A stretch of 64,000 bases of DNA from AC-32 sp049644305 (GTDB lineage: Bacteria; Actinomycetota; Thermoleophilia; Gaiellales; Gaiellaceae). The notes under the pieces are model-generated. The model was not told where the DNA came from, made no database searches, and saw only the letters and a program-made list of their open reading frames with translations. Shown here piece after piece: positions 8,466 to 19,061 of the stretch (positions within the stretch are counted from its first letter, which is position 1; every line of letters begins with the position of its first letter). Location of the stretch: positions 1 to 64,000 of the forward strand of contig JBARRQ010000008.1 in NCBI GenBank assembly GCA_049644305.1, written 5' to 3'. A program made the translations under genes and the position numbers.

Positions 8466-8932
8466 GAGCGCACCGGCTCCTGGACCGGGTCCTTCCACAT
8501 GATCAGCGCGTCCTCGCGGTTGTCCGTGTAGTAGCCGCGTCGCACGCCGCGAGCGCGGAAGCCGAGGCGCTCGTAGAGCTTGATCGCACCGGTGTTCGAG
8601 ACGCGCACCTCGAGCGTGTACCCCCGGCGGCTGCGACCTGAGGTGAGGTCGAACAGGCGATTCATCAGCAGCGAGGCGATCCCCTGCCGGCGCAAGCTTG
8701 GCTTGACGGCGATGTTCATCACGTGCCATGCGTCGACGTACCGGGAGATGACGAGGTAGCCCACCAGAACACCCGTGTCGGCCTCGAAGGCTCCGAGACA
8801 CAGCGAGGACGGCTTGGCCAGCTCGCTCGCGAACATCGAGCGCGACCAGGGTGTCGGGTACGAGTTGCGTTCGATCTCCTCGATCTCGCCCAGGTCGCGC
8901 AGCTCGAGACGGCGAAGCTCGTAGTTCGTCAC
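8462..8932 (-). CDS. rimI: ribosomal protein S18-alanine N-acetyltransferase RimI (GNAT)
   Basis: A 156-residue GNAT acetyltransferase. The acetyl-CoA pyrophosphate loop RRQGIASLL and the C-terminal NTGAIKLYERLGF helix are characteristic of RimI, as is the location between tsaB and tsaD. The GTG start at 8932 overlaps the tsaB stop as GTGA. A much longer open frame runs upstream within tsaB, but that part is out-of-frame Arg-rich sequence. It probably acetylates the N-terminus of ribosomal protein S18 and perhaps other proteins. Confidence 0.93.
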   Translation of the reverse strand: MTNYELRRLELRDLGEIEEIERNSYPTPWSRSMFASELAKPSSLCLGAFEADTGVLVGYLVISRYVDAWHVMNIAVKPSLRRQGIASLLMNRLFDLTSGRSRRGYTLEVRVSNTGAIKLYERLGFRARGVRRGYYTDNREDALIMWKDPVQEPVRS

Positions 8933-9522
8933 GCCTTCTTCTCCGCGTCGGGGATGCGCAGGTAGAGCGGCTCGACCTCTTCGGCGGGCCCGAAGTCCTG
9001 GGCGAGCGCGACGTGGAAGCGCGCGTGTGGGACGTGGCGCTCGTCGCCGTCGGGCGGGATCTCCGCCCCGCGCGACTCGAGCATCGCCCGGTAGCGCAGA
9101 GCGCCGTCGCCGACGCAAACCGTTCCCGGCTCGAGCGCGAGCTCCTGCGGTCTGCGACACACAGGCTCCGCGTCCTCGAGCGTGAAGATCTCACGGCGGC
9201 CGGCGTCGATCACAGGCAGCGAGCCCGGCGCGCCGGCCGCGAGCACCCGGAGGGTCGAGACGCCGGCGACCGGCAGGTCCAGCGCAAACGCCAGCCCGCG
9301 TGCGGCGGCGAGCCCCAGCCGCAACCCCGTGAAGCTGCCGGGCCCGGTGCCGACCGCGAGCCGGGTCAGGTCGCCTTGCTCGTGGCCCGCCTCGCGCAGC
9401 AGCTCGTCGGCGTCCTCGAGCACTCGGACGGCCAGAGAGACCCGCTCTCCCAGCACCGTCCCGTCGCGGACGAGCGCGGCAGTCGCCACGCTCGTCGCCG
9501 TGTCAAACGCGAGAGTCAGCAC
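8929..9522 (-). CDS. tsaB: t6A biosynthesis protein TsaB
   Basis: The 197-residue inactive TsaD paralogue is the scaffold of the bacterial t6A complex. It begins LTLAFDTATSVATAAL, the ASKHA β-strand pair, and has GTGPGSFTGLRLGLAAARG near residues 58-76, the TsaB hallmark. It starts with GTG at 9522, overlapping tsaE by 20 bases, and its stop overlaps rimI. The clustering of tsaE, tsaB, rimI and tsaD implies coordinated production of the complex. It has no catalytic metal site, as expected. Confidence 0.93.
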   Translation of the reverse strand: MLTLAFDTATSVATAALVRDGTVLGERVSLAVRVLEDADELLREAGHEQGDLTRLAVGTGPGSFTGLRLGLAAARGLAFALDLPVAGVSTLRVLAAGAPGSLPVIDAGRREIFTLEDAEPVCRRPQELALEPGTVCVGDGALRYRAMLESRGAEIPPDGDERHVPHARFHVALAQDFGPAEEVEPLYLRIPDAEKKA

Positions 9523-9961
9523 CCCCGAAAAGCTCTTCCAGCAGGGATTCTTCCGAACTTTCGAGCGCGATCAGTCTATGCATCGGATCCACGTGCGACA
9601 AACGTACCTCGGCTCGCACGGGCGGCAGCGCGCCCGCCGCCGCCTCCGGCCACTCGACGAAGCAGATCGCGTTCTCGAAGTACGGCTCGAGATCTCCCCA
9701 TTCGGCCGCCGACAGCCCCTGGAAACGGAAGAGGTCGAGATGAGAGACGTCGGGATCTCCGCTGTAGCGGTGGCCGATGGTGAAGGTCGGGCTCGTCACG
9801 GGCACCGTGATGCCGAGGGCCCGGCACGCGCCCCGGACGAAGGTCGTCTTGCCGCTTCCGAGCTCGCCGGAGACGGTGACCACATCCCCTACCGAAAGCC
9901 CGCCGGCAAGCTTGCCCGCGACTGCCTCGGTCTCCGCCGGCGAGGCGGAGGTGAGCTTCAC
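9503..9961 (-). CDS. tsaE: t6A biosynthesis ATPase TsaE
   Basis: A 152-residue P-loop ATPase needed for turnover of the TsaBDE complex. The Walker A GELGSGKTTFVRG, the PTF segment (SPTFTIGHRY), the HLDLFRF strand and the CFVEWPE motif are all visible. GTG at 9961 follows the stop of the uracil-DNA glycosylase gene by two bases. A longer open frame upstream is a shadow of that gene. Its end overlaps tsaB by 20 bases. Confidence 0.93.
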   Translation of the reverse strand: MKLTSASPAETEAVAGKLAGGLSVGDVVTVSGELGSGKTTFVRGACRALGITVPVTSPTFTIGHRYSGDPDVSHLDLFRFQGLSAAEWGDLEPYFENAICFVEWPEAAAGALPPVRAEVRLSHVDPMHRLIALESSEESLLEELFGGADSRV

Positions 9962-9963
9962 CC

Positions 9964-10707
9964 TCAGAAGAGACCGAGCTGAACCGCGGGCTCGGCTGCG
10001 ACCGGCGCGAGTTGCGGCGCGGGGCTCGGGGCGGCCACGGCGGCGGGCCCGCCGAGCAGCTCGGGCAGTCGCGCGAAGTCTTCCTCCAGCACCTTCAGCA
10101 TCGCGGGCGTGTAGAGCGCGGCGGCCGGGTGGTAGAGCGGGTAGAGGAGAACGCTCAGCGATCCGACCTGGATCTGCTGGTCTTGTCCGTGTATGCGCGT
10201 GATGCCGACGTCCTTGCCACTGAGCTGCTTCGTCGCATGGTTCCCGAGCGTCGCGATGACCGTCGGGCGGATCAGCTCGACCTGGCGGAACAGGTAGGGC
10301 TCGCACGCCTCCTTCTCGTCTGGGACCGGATCACGGTTCCCAGGAGGACGGCACTTGAGCACGTTGGCGATGTAGACCTGCGAGCGGTCGAGGCCGATCC
10401 CCGCCAGAAGCTTGTCGAGGAGCTTTCCTGCCTGGCCGACGAACGGGATCCCCTGCTTGTCCTCGTGGAAGCCGGGCGCCTCCCCGACGAACATCAGGTC
10501 CGCGTCCGGATTGCCGACGCCGAACACCACCTGAGTGCGGCCCTCTGAGAGCCTGCAGCGTGTGCAGCCCGCGACCTGCCGGGCGAACGCGTCGAGCTCG
10601 GTCAGCTGCTTCGGCGCGTTCTCGCGGGCCGCTGGGGGTGCCGCGCCGGAGGGCACAGTGCTCAGCCGCACGGGCCCGGAGAGTGCCGTGCCGTCAGCAG
10701 CAGCCAC
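9964..10707 (-). CDS. family 4 uracil-DNA glycosylase (Fe-S)
   Basis: Removes uracil from DNA as the first step of base excision repair. The four cluster cysteines C48, C51 (GCTRCRL), C119 and C135 match the 4Fe-4S family 4 pattern, and the active-site motif GEAPG lies at 75-79. The YHPAA segment is the second motif. The first ~35 residues are low-complexity and unconserved, so a start downstream of 10707 is possible. As placed, the start overlaps the FmdB gene by 14 bases. A Pro/Ala-rich tail ends the 247-residue protein. Confidence 0.92.
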   Translation of the reverse strand: MAAADGTALSGPVRLSTVPSGAAPPAARENAPKQLTELDAFARQVAGCTRCRLSEGRTQVVFGVGNPDADLMFVGEAPGFHEDKQGIPFVGQAGKLLDKLLAGIGLDRSQVYIANVLKCRPPGNRDPVPDEKEACEPYLFRQVELIRPTVIATLGNHATKQLSGKDVGITRIHGQDQQIQVGSLSVLLYPLYHPAAALYTPAMLKVLEEDFARLPELLGGPAAVAAPSPAPQLAPVAAEPAVQLGLF

Positions 10708-10894
10708 AGCTTCCGCCGCAACAGCCGCCCGCTCCGTAGGTCGGCTGCTCGGCGGCGCCGTGAGTAGCGAATACCGACAGCTGCTTGCGCACGTTCGCGG
10801 ATGCGCAGTCCGGGCAGTCGGGCTCTTCGCCGTTCCGGACGAGCTCTTCGAAGCGCGACTCGCACTCCATGCAGACGTACTCGTAGATCGGCAC
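10694..10894 (-). CDS. FmdB-family zinc ribbon protein
   Basis: A 66-residue protein starting with GTG at 10894 (VPIYEYVCMEC), the standard FmdB opening. Two CxxC knuckles (C8/C11 and the CPDC pair near residue 30) should bind one zinc ion. The C-terminus ends in a Cys/Gly-rich run (GGCCGGSCGCC), which is common in actinobacterial members and could bind a second metal. It is the first gene of the leftward string through udg, the tsa genes and the subtilisin, diverging from the GNAT gene at 10985. Function is unknown. Confidence 0.85.
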   Translation of the reverse strand: MPIYEYVCMECESRFEELVRNGEEPDCPDCASANVRKQLSVFATHGAAEQPTYGAGGCCGGSCGCC

Positions 10895-10984
10895 CGTGTC
10901 AGCAGACCCTAGCAACGGCTAGGGATCTTCGATCTCCGGTCGGACGGAGCGGCAGGACGGCCCGGCACCGACGATCATGCAGAC

Positions 10985-11551
10985 GTGTTCGAAGAGCTCG
11001 CGCAGCGACTGGAAGGACGGATCGTGGCCCTGGACCCGCTCGGGCCCGAGCACGTCGACGGACTGCGCTCGGCCGCGGCCGACGAGCGGATCTGGCGCTG
11101 GATGCTCACCCGGGACGTCGAGGCCTGGATCAGCCAGGCGCTCGGCGACGACGCCTCGCGGCAGCCGTTCGCCGTTCTCCGGGAGGGCGCAGTGGTCGGG
11201 TCGACGAGCTACATGTCGCTGGCGCCGGAGCACCGGCGGCTCGAGATCGGCAACACCTGGCTGAATCCGTCGACGTGGGGCACCGGCGTGAACGTGGAGG
11301 CGAAGTACCTCCTGCTGCGACACGCGTTCGAGGAGCTCGGCTATCACCGAGTCGAGTTCAAGACGGACGCACTGAACGAGCGCGCCCGGGCGGCGCTGGC
11401 CGCGCTGCCGGCGGAGTTCGAGGGAATCCACCGCAAGCACATGCTCGTGCGCGACGGCGAGCGGCGCGACTCGGCCTGGTACGCCGTGGTCGACGACGAC
11501 TGGCCGACCGTGAAAGCCGCGCTCGAACGCCGGCTCGAGGCCAGAAGCTAG
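10985..11551 (+). CDS. GNAT-family N-acetyltransferase (RimJ/RimL type)
   Basis: The 188-residue single-domain protein opens LEGRIVALDPLGPEHVDGL, the usual N-terminus of RimJ/RimL-like acetyltransferases. It has the substrate/acetyl-CoA core SYMSLAPEHRRLEIGNTWL and the WGTG.N segment in place of the canonical Q/R-x-x-G-x-A loop. The GTG start at 10985 has only a poor ribosome-binding site. It is divergent from fmdB and followed after 42 bases by the DUF2520 gene. The acetylated substrate is unknown. Confidence 0.8.
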   Translation: MFEELAQRLEGRIVALDPLGPEHVDGLRSAAADERIWRWMLTRDVEAWISQALGDDASRQPFAVLREGAVVGSTSYMSLAPEHRRLEIGNTWLNPSTWGTGVNVEAKYLLLRHAFEELGYHRVEFKTDALNERARAALAALPAEFEGIHRKHMLVRDGERRDSAWYAVVDDDWPTVKAALERRLEARS

Positions 11552-11593
11552 ACTTTTCGCCGCCCGGTATCCGCTACGGAACTGGAGCGAGAC

Positions 11594-12253
11594 ATGGTCG
11601 AGAGCGTGAACGTCATCGGCCGCGGCCGCGTCGGCTCGGCGCTCGCCGCGCGGCTCCAGGAGCGGGGAATCTCGCTTCTGGAACACGACGCCGAGCTCAC
11701 GCTGTTGTGCGTCCCTGACACGGCCATCCGGGAGGTGGCCCGGCGGCTGCCGCTCGGAGACTGGCTAGCCCACGTGAGCGGCGCCACGCCGCTCTCGGCG
11801 CTCGACCCGCACGAGCGGCGCTTCTCACTTCACCCGTTGCAGACGTTCACGCGAGCACGCGGACCAGAGCAGCTCGACGGTGCCTGGGCCGCGGTCACTG
11901 CCGAGACCGACGAGGCGCGGGCGCTCGGGATCGAGCTTGCCCGGACGCTGGGCCTGAAGCCGTTCGAGCTTCCGGACAATGCCCGCCCGCTCTACCACGC
12001 GGGAGCCGCGATCGCCTCGAACTACCTCGTCACCCTCCACAGGGTCGCGTCCGAGCTGCTCGCCTCCGCCGGCGCGCCGCCCGAGGCGCTGGAGCCGCTG
12101 ATGCTGAGAACGATCGAGAACGGGTTCGAGCTCACGGGTCCGATCGAGCGCGGCGACTGGGCAACCGTCGACGCGCACCGGGCCGCCATCCGCGGCGTCC
12201 GGCCCGACCTGGAGCCGCTCTACGACGTCCTCGCCGAGGCGACGTCGCAATGA
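11594..12253 (+). CDS. Rossmann-like/DUF2520 oxidoreductase, candidate ketopantoate reductase
   Basis: The 219-residue protein has an N-terminal NAD(P) motif (VIGRGRVGSAL) and the DUF2520 C-terminal helical domain containing YHAGAAIASNYLVTL, resembling 6-phosphogluconate dehydrogenase-like reductases. Its stop overlaps the panC start by 4 bases (ATGA), and panB follows. Pantothenate synthesis needs a ketopantoate reductase between PanB and PanC, and no panE is seen here, so a role in that step is a reasonable inference. A GGAG site precedes the ATG at a 6-base spacing. Confidence 0.82.
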   Translation: MVESVNVIGRGRVGSALAARLQERGISLLEHDAELTLLCVPDTAIREVARRLPLGDWLAHVSGATPLSALDPHERRFSLHPLQTFTRARGPEQLDGAWAAVTAETDEARALGIELARTLGLKPFELPDNARPLYHAGAAIASNYLVTLHRVASELLASAGAPPEALEPLMLRTIENGFELTGPIERGDWATVDAHRAAIRGVRPDLEPLYDVLAEATSQ

Positions 12254-12999
12254 GGATCATCCGCGGAGTCGGCGGCCTTCGGCAGGCAAGGATTACCGGA
12301 TCAATCGGCCTCGTGCCGACCATGGGCGCCTTCCACGAGGGCCATCTCTCGCTCTTCCGCGCCGCGCGCGCCGAGAACGACGTGGTCGTCGTCAGCCTCT
12401 TCGTCAACCCCGCGCAGTTCGCACGCGGCGAGGACCTCGGGCGCTATCCACGTGACGAAGAGCGCGACACCCGGCTGGCCGAGGAAGCGGGCGTCGACGT
12501 CCTCTTCGCCCCGACCGTCGAGGAGATCTACCCGGCCGGGTTCCAGACCTGGGTGGAGGTCGAAGAGCTCGGCAGCACCCTAGAAGGCGAGCACCGCCCC
12601 GGCCACTTCCGCGGCGTCTCGACGGTCTGCCTGAAGCTCTTCAACCTCGTCCGGCCGGACCGCGCGTACTTCGGCCAGAAGGACGCCCAGCAGGTCGCCG
12701 TCATCAAGAAGATGGTTCGCGACCTCGCGGTCGACGTCGAGATCCGGGTCTGCCCGACGGTCCGTGACGAGGACGGTCTCGCGCTCTCGTCTCGCAACGA
12801 GTACCTCTCGCCGCAGGAGCGAGAGACGGCGCTCGCCCTGCCCCGTGCGCTTCAGGCCGGCGACCCCGGGCTGCTGGACGGCCTCGACGTGGACTACTTC
12901 GAGGAAGCTGACTTCGAGCCGCGCGTCCTCGCCGCCGCTGTCCGCGTCGGCGGCAAGCGGCTGATCGACAACGTCGTTCTGGAAGGAGACCCCAGATGA
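12250..12999 (+). CDS. panC: pantothenate synthetase PanC
   Basis: Condenses pantoate and β-alanine with ATP. The signature PTMGAFHEGHLSL (residues ~23-35), the FVNPAQF segment and the GQKDAQQ/CPTVRDEDGLALSSRN motifs of the nucleotidyltransferase fold are intact. At 249 residues it is slightly shorter than typical (~280), the difference being in the small C-terminal domain. It is translationally coupled at both ends, to DUF2520 before it and panB after it. Confidence 0.96.
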   Translation: MRIIRGVGGLRQARITGSIGLVPTMGAFHEGHLSLFRAARAENDVVVVSLFVNPAQFARGEDLGRYPRDEERDTRLAEEAGVDVLFAPTVEEIYPAGFQTWVEVEELGSTLEGEHRPGHFRGVSTVCLKLFNLVRPDRAYFGQKDAQQVAVIKKMVRDLAVDVEIRVCPTVRDEDGLALSSRNEYLSPQERETALALPRALQAGDPGLLDGLDVDYFEEADFEPRVLAAAVRVGGKRLIDNVVLEGDPR

Positions 13000-13874
13000 G
13001 CGTCCCGCAAGGAAAGCTGGCCTTGCCCAAGCTCGCCGAGATGAAGCAGCGCGGCGAGAAGATCGTGATGGTGACCGCCTACGACGCGCCCGGCGCCCGT
13101 TTTGCGGAGGACGCCGGGATCGACGTCATCCTCGTCGGCGACACCGCGGCGATGGTCGTGCTCGGGTACGAGGGGACGACGGTGCCCGTGACGATGGACG
13201 AGATGCTTTTCCTGACCCGCACGGTCTCGCGTGCCGCTCGTCATCCGATCGTCATCGGCGACATGCCCTTCGGCTCGTACCAGGTCTCGGACGAGGAAGC
13301 GGTTCGGAACGCCATCCGCTTCGTGAAGGAGGCCGGTGCAGATGCGGTGAAGCTGGAGGGCGCGGGCCCGTCGCTCTCTCGGGTGCGCGCGATCGTGGAC
13401 GCGGGGATCCCCGTCATGGGGCACGTCGGCCTGACACCCCAGTCGGCGACGATGCTCGGCGGCTTCAAGACGCAAGGGAAGACCGCCGAAGCGGCCGCGC
13501 GGCTGGCCGACGACGCGCTCGCGCTCGAGGACGCCGGGTGTTTCGCCGTCGTGCTCGAGGCCGTCCCGGCGCCGGTGGCGGCAGCGATCACGCAGAGGCT
13601 CACCGTGCCGACGATCGGCATCGGCGCCGGCCCGGACTGCGACGGCCAGGTGCTGGTCTACCACGACCTGCTGGGGCTGACCGAGGGGCACCTCCCCCGC
13701 TTCGTCAAGCGCTACGCGAGCCTCTCCCGCGAGATCCGGGACGCGCTCGAGAGCTACGCCCACGACGTCCGCTCCGGCGTTTTCCCGGAGGAGCAGCACG
13801 CGTACGAGATGCCGCCGGACGAGCTCGAGCGATTCGAGCTAGCGTCGGCGGAGCGCTCTGATTCCGACCACTAG
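12996..13874 (+). CDS. panB: 3-methyl-2-oxobutanoate hydroxymethyltransferase PanB
   Basis: First committed step of pantothenate synthesis: transfers a hydroxymethyl group from methylene-tetrahydrofolate to ketoisovalerate. The 292-residue TIM barrel shows VTAYDAPGARFAEDAGID, the metal-binding DxxxxVxxGY region (VGDTAAMVVLGYE), GHVGLTPQ and the catalytic Glu in AVVLEAVP. An AAGGAG site lies upstream of the ATG, which overlaps the panC stop (ATGA). The 3' end overlaps the convergent Yip1 gene by 36 bases. Confidence 0.96.
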   Translation: MSVPQGKLALPKLAEMKQRGEKIVMVTAYDAPGARFAEDAGIDVILVGDTAAMVVLGYEGTTVPVTMDEMLFLTRTVSRAARHPIVIGDMPFGSYQVSDEEAVRNAIRFVKEAGADAVKLEGAGPSLSRVRAIVDAGIPVMGHVGLTPQSATMLGGFKTQGKTAEAAARLADDALALEDAGCFAVVLEAVPAPVAAAITQRLTVPTIGIGAGPDCDGQVLVYHDLLGLTEGHLPRFVKRYASLSREIRDALESYAHDVRSGVFPEEQHAYEMPPDELERFELASAERSDSDH

Positions 13875-14405
13875 GAGGCCGAGCGCCCACACGGCGAACG
13901 CAAGCTCTACGGCGATGAACGCCGTGTTGCCCGGGCCCCGGTCCGAACCGCCGCTGCGGAAGACGTCCTCGCCGTAGACCGCGAGGCGGACGGGCCAGAC
14001 GAGGAACAGCGAGAGCGCAAGAGGGGCAGCCGCGAAAGCGAGCACATGGCGCGCCTGGCGGTAGGTGATCCCTCCGACAGCCCGCGTGAGCCAGTAGAGC
14101 AGCAGGCCGCCCGCGAAGTAGACGGCGAAGCCGTAGATGCCGCCCCCGATGAAGGCAATCACCGCGACGAGGAGACCGTCGATCACCACGTCGTCCATGA
14201 GCCGGCCGTACGTCGGCGTCCAGAGCACCGACGCGATCCCGGCCAGCAGCACGAGCGCGAGCACGGCCTCGCTGCGGGAGCGGGCAGCGCTGTCCGAGTC
14301 GTCGCGAAGCAGCGCGAAGACCGCACGAGGGCTGACGAGCACGAGGATCGCGCGCAGGAGCCAGACGCGCTCCTCTCCCACCGGCGATTCCGCCCGGGCG
14401 CTCAT
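13839..14405 (-). CDS. Yip1-domain integral membrane protein
   Basis: A 188-residue protein with about five hydrophobic segments after a short polar N-terminus (RAILVLVSPRAVFALLR; ALVLLAGIASVLW; GLLVAVIAFIGGGIYGFAVYFAGGLLLYW; and two more near the C-terminus). The pattern and the GGITYRQARHVLAFAAAPL segment resemble Yip1/DUF1282 proteins. It is convergent with panB and lies just downstream of the methyltransferase gene. Function is unknown. Confidence 0.72.
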   Translation of the reverse strand: MSARAESPVGEERVWLLRAILVLVSPRAVFALLRDDSDSAARSRSEAVLALVLLAGIASVLWTPTYGRLMDDVVIDGLLVAVIAFIGGGIYGFAVYFAGGLLLYWLTRAVGGITYRQARHVLAFAAAPLALSLFLVWPVRLAVYGEDVFRSGGSDRGPGNTAFIAVELAFAVWALGLLVVGIRALRRR

Positions 14406-14414
14406 GCCTAGAGG

Positions 14415-15079
14415 TTAGACCGCCGAGTACGCCGGCTTGCCGGCCCAGGCGGTGATCCCGCCCCGCAGATGCAGAGGCACGAGCGGACCGAGGCGGCGAA
14501 GCACCGAGTTCGGCAGCGAGCCCGTGACGAAGTAGTCGGCGGTCAGCCAGCCGCCGACCTCGAGGCCGGCCTTCCGGAGCAAGGCGAGGAGCTCGTCGAC
14601 CGTGTACTCGCGAAAATGGCCGGGGTTGACCGACTCCTCGCGGAGCGGCTCGAACGGGTTGCGGCCCGCAAGCAGCCGAAGGCGGTTGCCGAGCCGCGCG
14701 GCGTTCGGGGTCTGCAGGACGAGCCAGCCTCCGGGCCTGAGTGCGGCGCCCAGTAGCCGGAGCACGTGCACGGGCGAGACCGGCAGGTGCTCGATCACCT
14801 CTGCGCAAACGACGACGTCGTAGTCGCGCAGGTCCGGCCAGAGGTCAGGCCGCTCCGCGTCCTTCAGGTCGAACTGGACATGCCGCTCGCCTTCACGCAG
14901 CGGAAACCGATCGTCTCTGAAGCCAAGACTGTCGACACGCGCGGGCAGGCCGCGCAGCTGCTCGGCCTCGAAGGCAGCGCCGACGTCGAGGATGCGAGGG
15001 TTCTCCGGCGCGAGCTCACCCACCTTCTCGAGGAGCACCTCGTACCGAGGCGCGTGCACGCGCAGATACGCGCCCGGCA

Positions 15080-15080
<1 letters not shown>
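14415..15080 (-). CDS. class I SAM-dependent methyltransferase
   Basis: A 221-residue methyltransferase of the Methyltransf_11/23 type. Motif I is ILDVGAAFEAEQL, motif II/post-II is DYDVVVCAEVIEHLP, and LRPGGWLVLQTPN follows. The GTG at 15080 overlaps the uvrA stop (TAGTG), so it is coupled to uvrA. The open frame upstream of this point is the reverse frame of uvrA and is not coding. ENPRILDVG and the VNPGHFREYTVDEL segment resemble enzymes acting on small molecules or lipids. The substrate is unknown. Confidence 0.82.
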
Positions 15081-17914
<2,834 letters not shown>

Positions 17915-17944
17915 AACCAAGCCAGTCTAGCCGTCTTCGGCTAT

Positions 17945-17960
17945 ACGAACAAGTGTTCGT
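17945..17960. promoter_or_regulatory. LexA (SOS) box upstream of uvrA
   Basis: ACGAACAAGTGTTCGT has perfect 7-bp arms around an AG centre and fits the actinobacterial/Gram-positive SOS consensus CGAAC-N4-GTTCG. It ends about 31 bases before the uvrA ATG, and a possible -35 (TTGTTC) overlaps its right arm on the minus strand. SOS control of uvrA is well established in other bacteria. Confidence 0.85.
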
Positions 17961-17997
17961 TCAACCCGCTTCAGGGTGACGCCCGCGCGGGTGACCG

Positions 17998-18030
17998 CGT
18001 AGGTCCTGGCGGCCGCGGCAGGCCTACGAG
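17998..18030. promoter_or_regulatory. inverted repeat in the divergent uvrA/ABC intergenic region
   Basis: CGTAGG-T-CCTG and CAGGCCTACG form a 10-bp stem with one bulged T around a ten-base GC-rich loop. Three GGGTGAC hexamer-like repeats flank it (near 17974, 17989 and 18033). It lies about 100 bases upstream of the ABC ATPase start, so an operator for that operon is one possibility. No known regulator is recognised. Confidence 0.35.
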
Positions 18031-18131
18031 GCGGGTGACTGTCGTCGCCTGTGCCCGGCGCCGGTCGCGCCGCGGCGAGCCGTCCCACGATCTCACGAAA
18101 TTCTCATACGTCTCTGCTTCGATGAGCCGTA

Positions 18132-19061
18132 GTGATCGACGCCAGGGCGCTCAGCAAGAACTACGGCGACACGCGCGCGGTCGATGAGCTGTCTTTCAGC
18201 ATCCGGCCCGGTCTCGTCACGGGATTCCTCGGGCCGAATGGCTCGGGCAAGTCCACGACGATGCGGCTGATCCTCGGGCTCGACGCGCCGACGGCCGGCG
18301 ACGTGACCGTCAACGGCAAGCACTATCGCGACCACCCCGCGCCGCTGCACGAGGTCGGCGCGCTGCTGGAGGCGCGCTCGCTCCATGGCGGCCGCTCGGC
18401 CTACAACCATCTTCTCGCCCTCGCGCAAACGCACGGGATTGGACGCCGCCGCGTCGACGATCTGATCGACCTCGTTGGCCTGAACGAGGTCGCAAATAAA
18501 CGCGCGGGGAAGTTCTCACTCGGAATGGAGCAGAGGCTCGGCATCGCCTCGGCCTTGCTCGGCGACCCCTCGACTGTGATCCTTGACGAGCCGATCAACG
18601 GGCTCGATCCCGAGGGGATTCACTGGATGCGGAACCTGCTCAAGGGGCTCGCGGCCGAGGGGCGCACCATCTTTGTCTCGTCACACCTGATGAGCGAGAT
18701 GGCGCTCACGGCCGATCACCTGATCGTCATCGGTCGCGGCCGAAAGATCGCCGACACGAGCACGAGGGACTTCGTCAGCCGGGCCTCGGGCAATCTCGTT
18801 CACGTGCGGACGCCGCAAGCAACCGAACTCTCGGCCGAGCTCGCCGGCTCGGAAGTTACCGTCGAGACGCTCGAGCCCGGCTTCCTGGCCGTTCGAGGTC
18901 TGACGGCGCGCCAAATCGGCGAGGCCGCTGCGGCAAACCAGATCGTGCTCTACGAGTTGACGCCACAGGAGGCGTCGCTCGAGGAGGCCTTCATGACGCT
19001 GACGCGCGACGAAGTCGAGTTCAAGACGCTCGAGCGCCCGCAAGAGGAGGCGGTCCGCTGA
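18132..19061 (+). CDS. ABC transporter ATP-binding protein (ABC-2 exporter type)
   Basis: A 309-residue ATPase of the DRA/CcmA-like exporter class. Walker A is GPNGSGKSTTMRL (about residue 37), the signature is FSLGMEQRLGIAS, Walker B is VILDEPINGLDP and the switch His is in SSHLMSEM. About 90 residues after the core form the usual C-terminal extension with EASLEEAFM. GTG at 18132 starts it. Its TGA stop overlaps a CTG codon that probably starts the permease. A daunorubicin/antibiotic-type exporter is the nearest description; the substrate is unknown. Confidence 0.88.
   Translation: MIDARALSKNYGDTRAVDELSFSIRPGLVTGFLGPNGSGKSTTMRLILGLDAPTAGDVTVNGKHYRDHPAPLHEVGALLEARSLHGGRSAYNHLLALAQTHGIGRRRVDDLIDLVGLNEVANKRAGKFSLGMEQRLGIASALLGDPSTVILDEPINGLDPEGIHWMRNLLKGLAAEGRTIFVSSHLMSEMALTADHLIVIGRGRKIADTSTRDFVSRASGNLVHVRTPQATELSAELAGSEVTVETLEPGFLAVRGLTARQIGEAAAANQIVLYELTPQEASLEEAFMTLTRDEVEFKTLERPQEEAVR

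Noticed and set aside
8929..9194. N-terminal extension of tsaD open frame through rimI and tsaB (563 residues)
   Set aside because: The extension is Arg/Ser-rich out-of-frame sequence of rimI and tsaB; the family N-terminus is at 8465.
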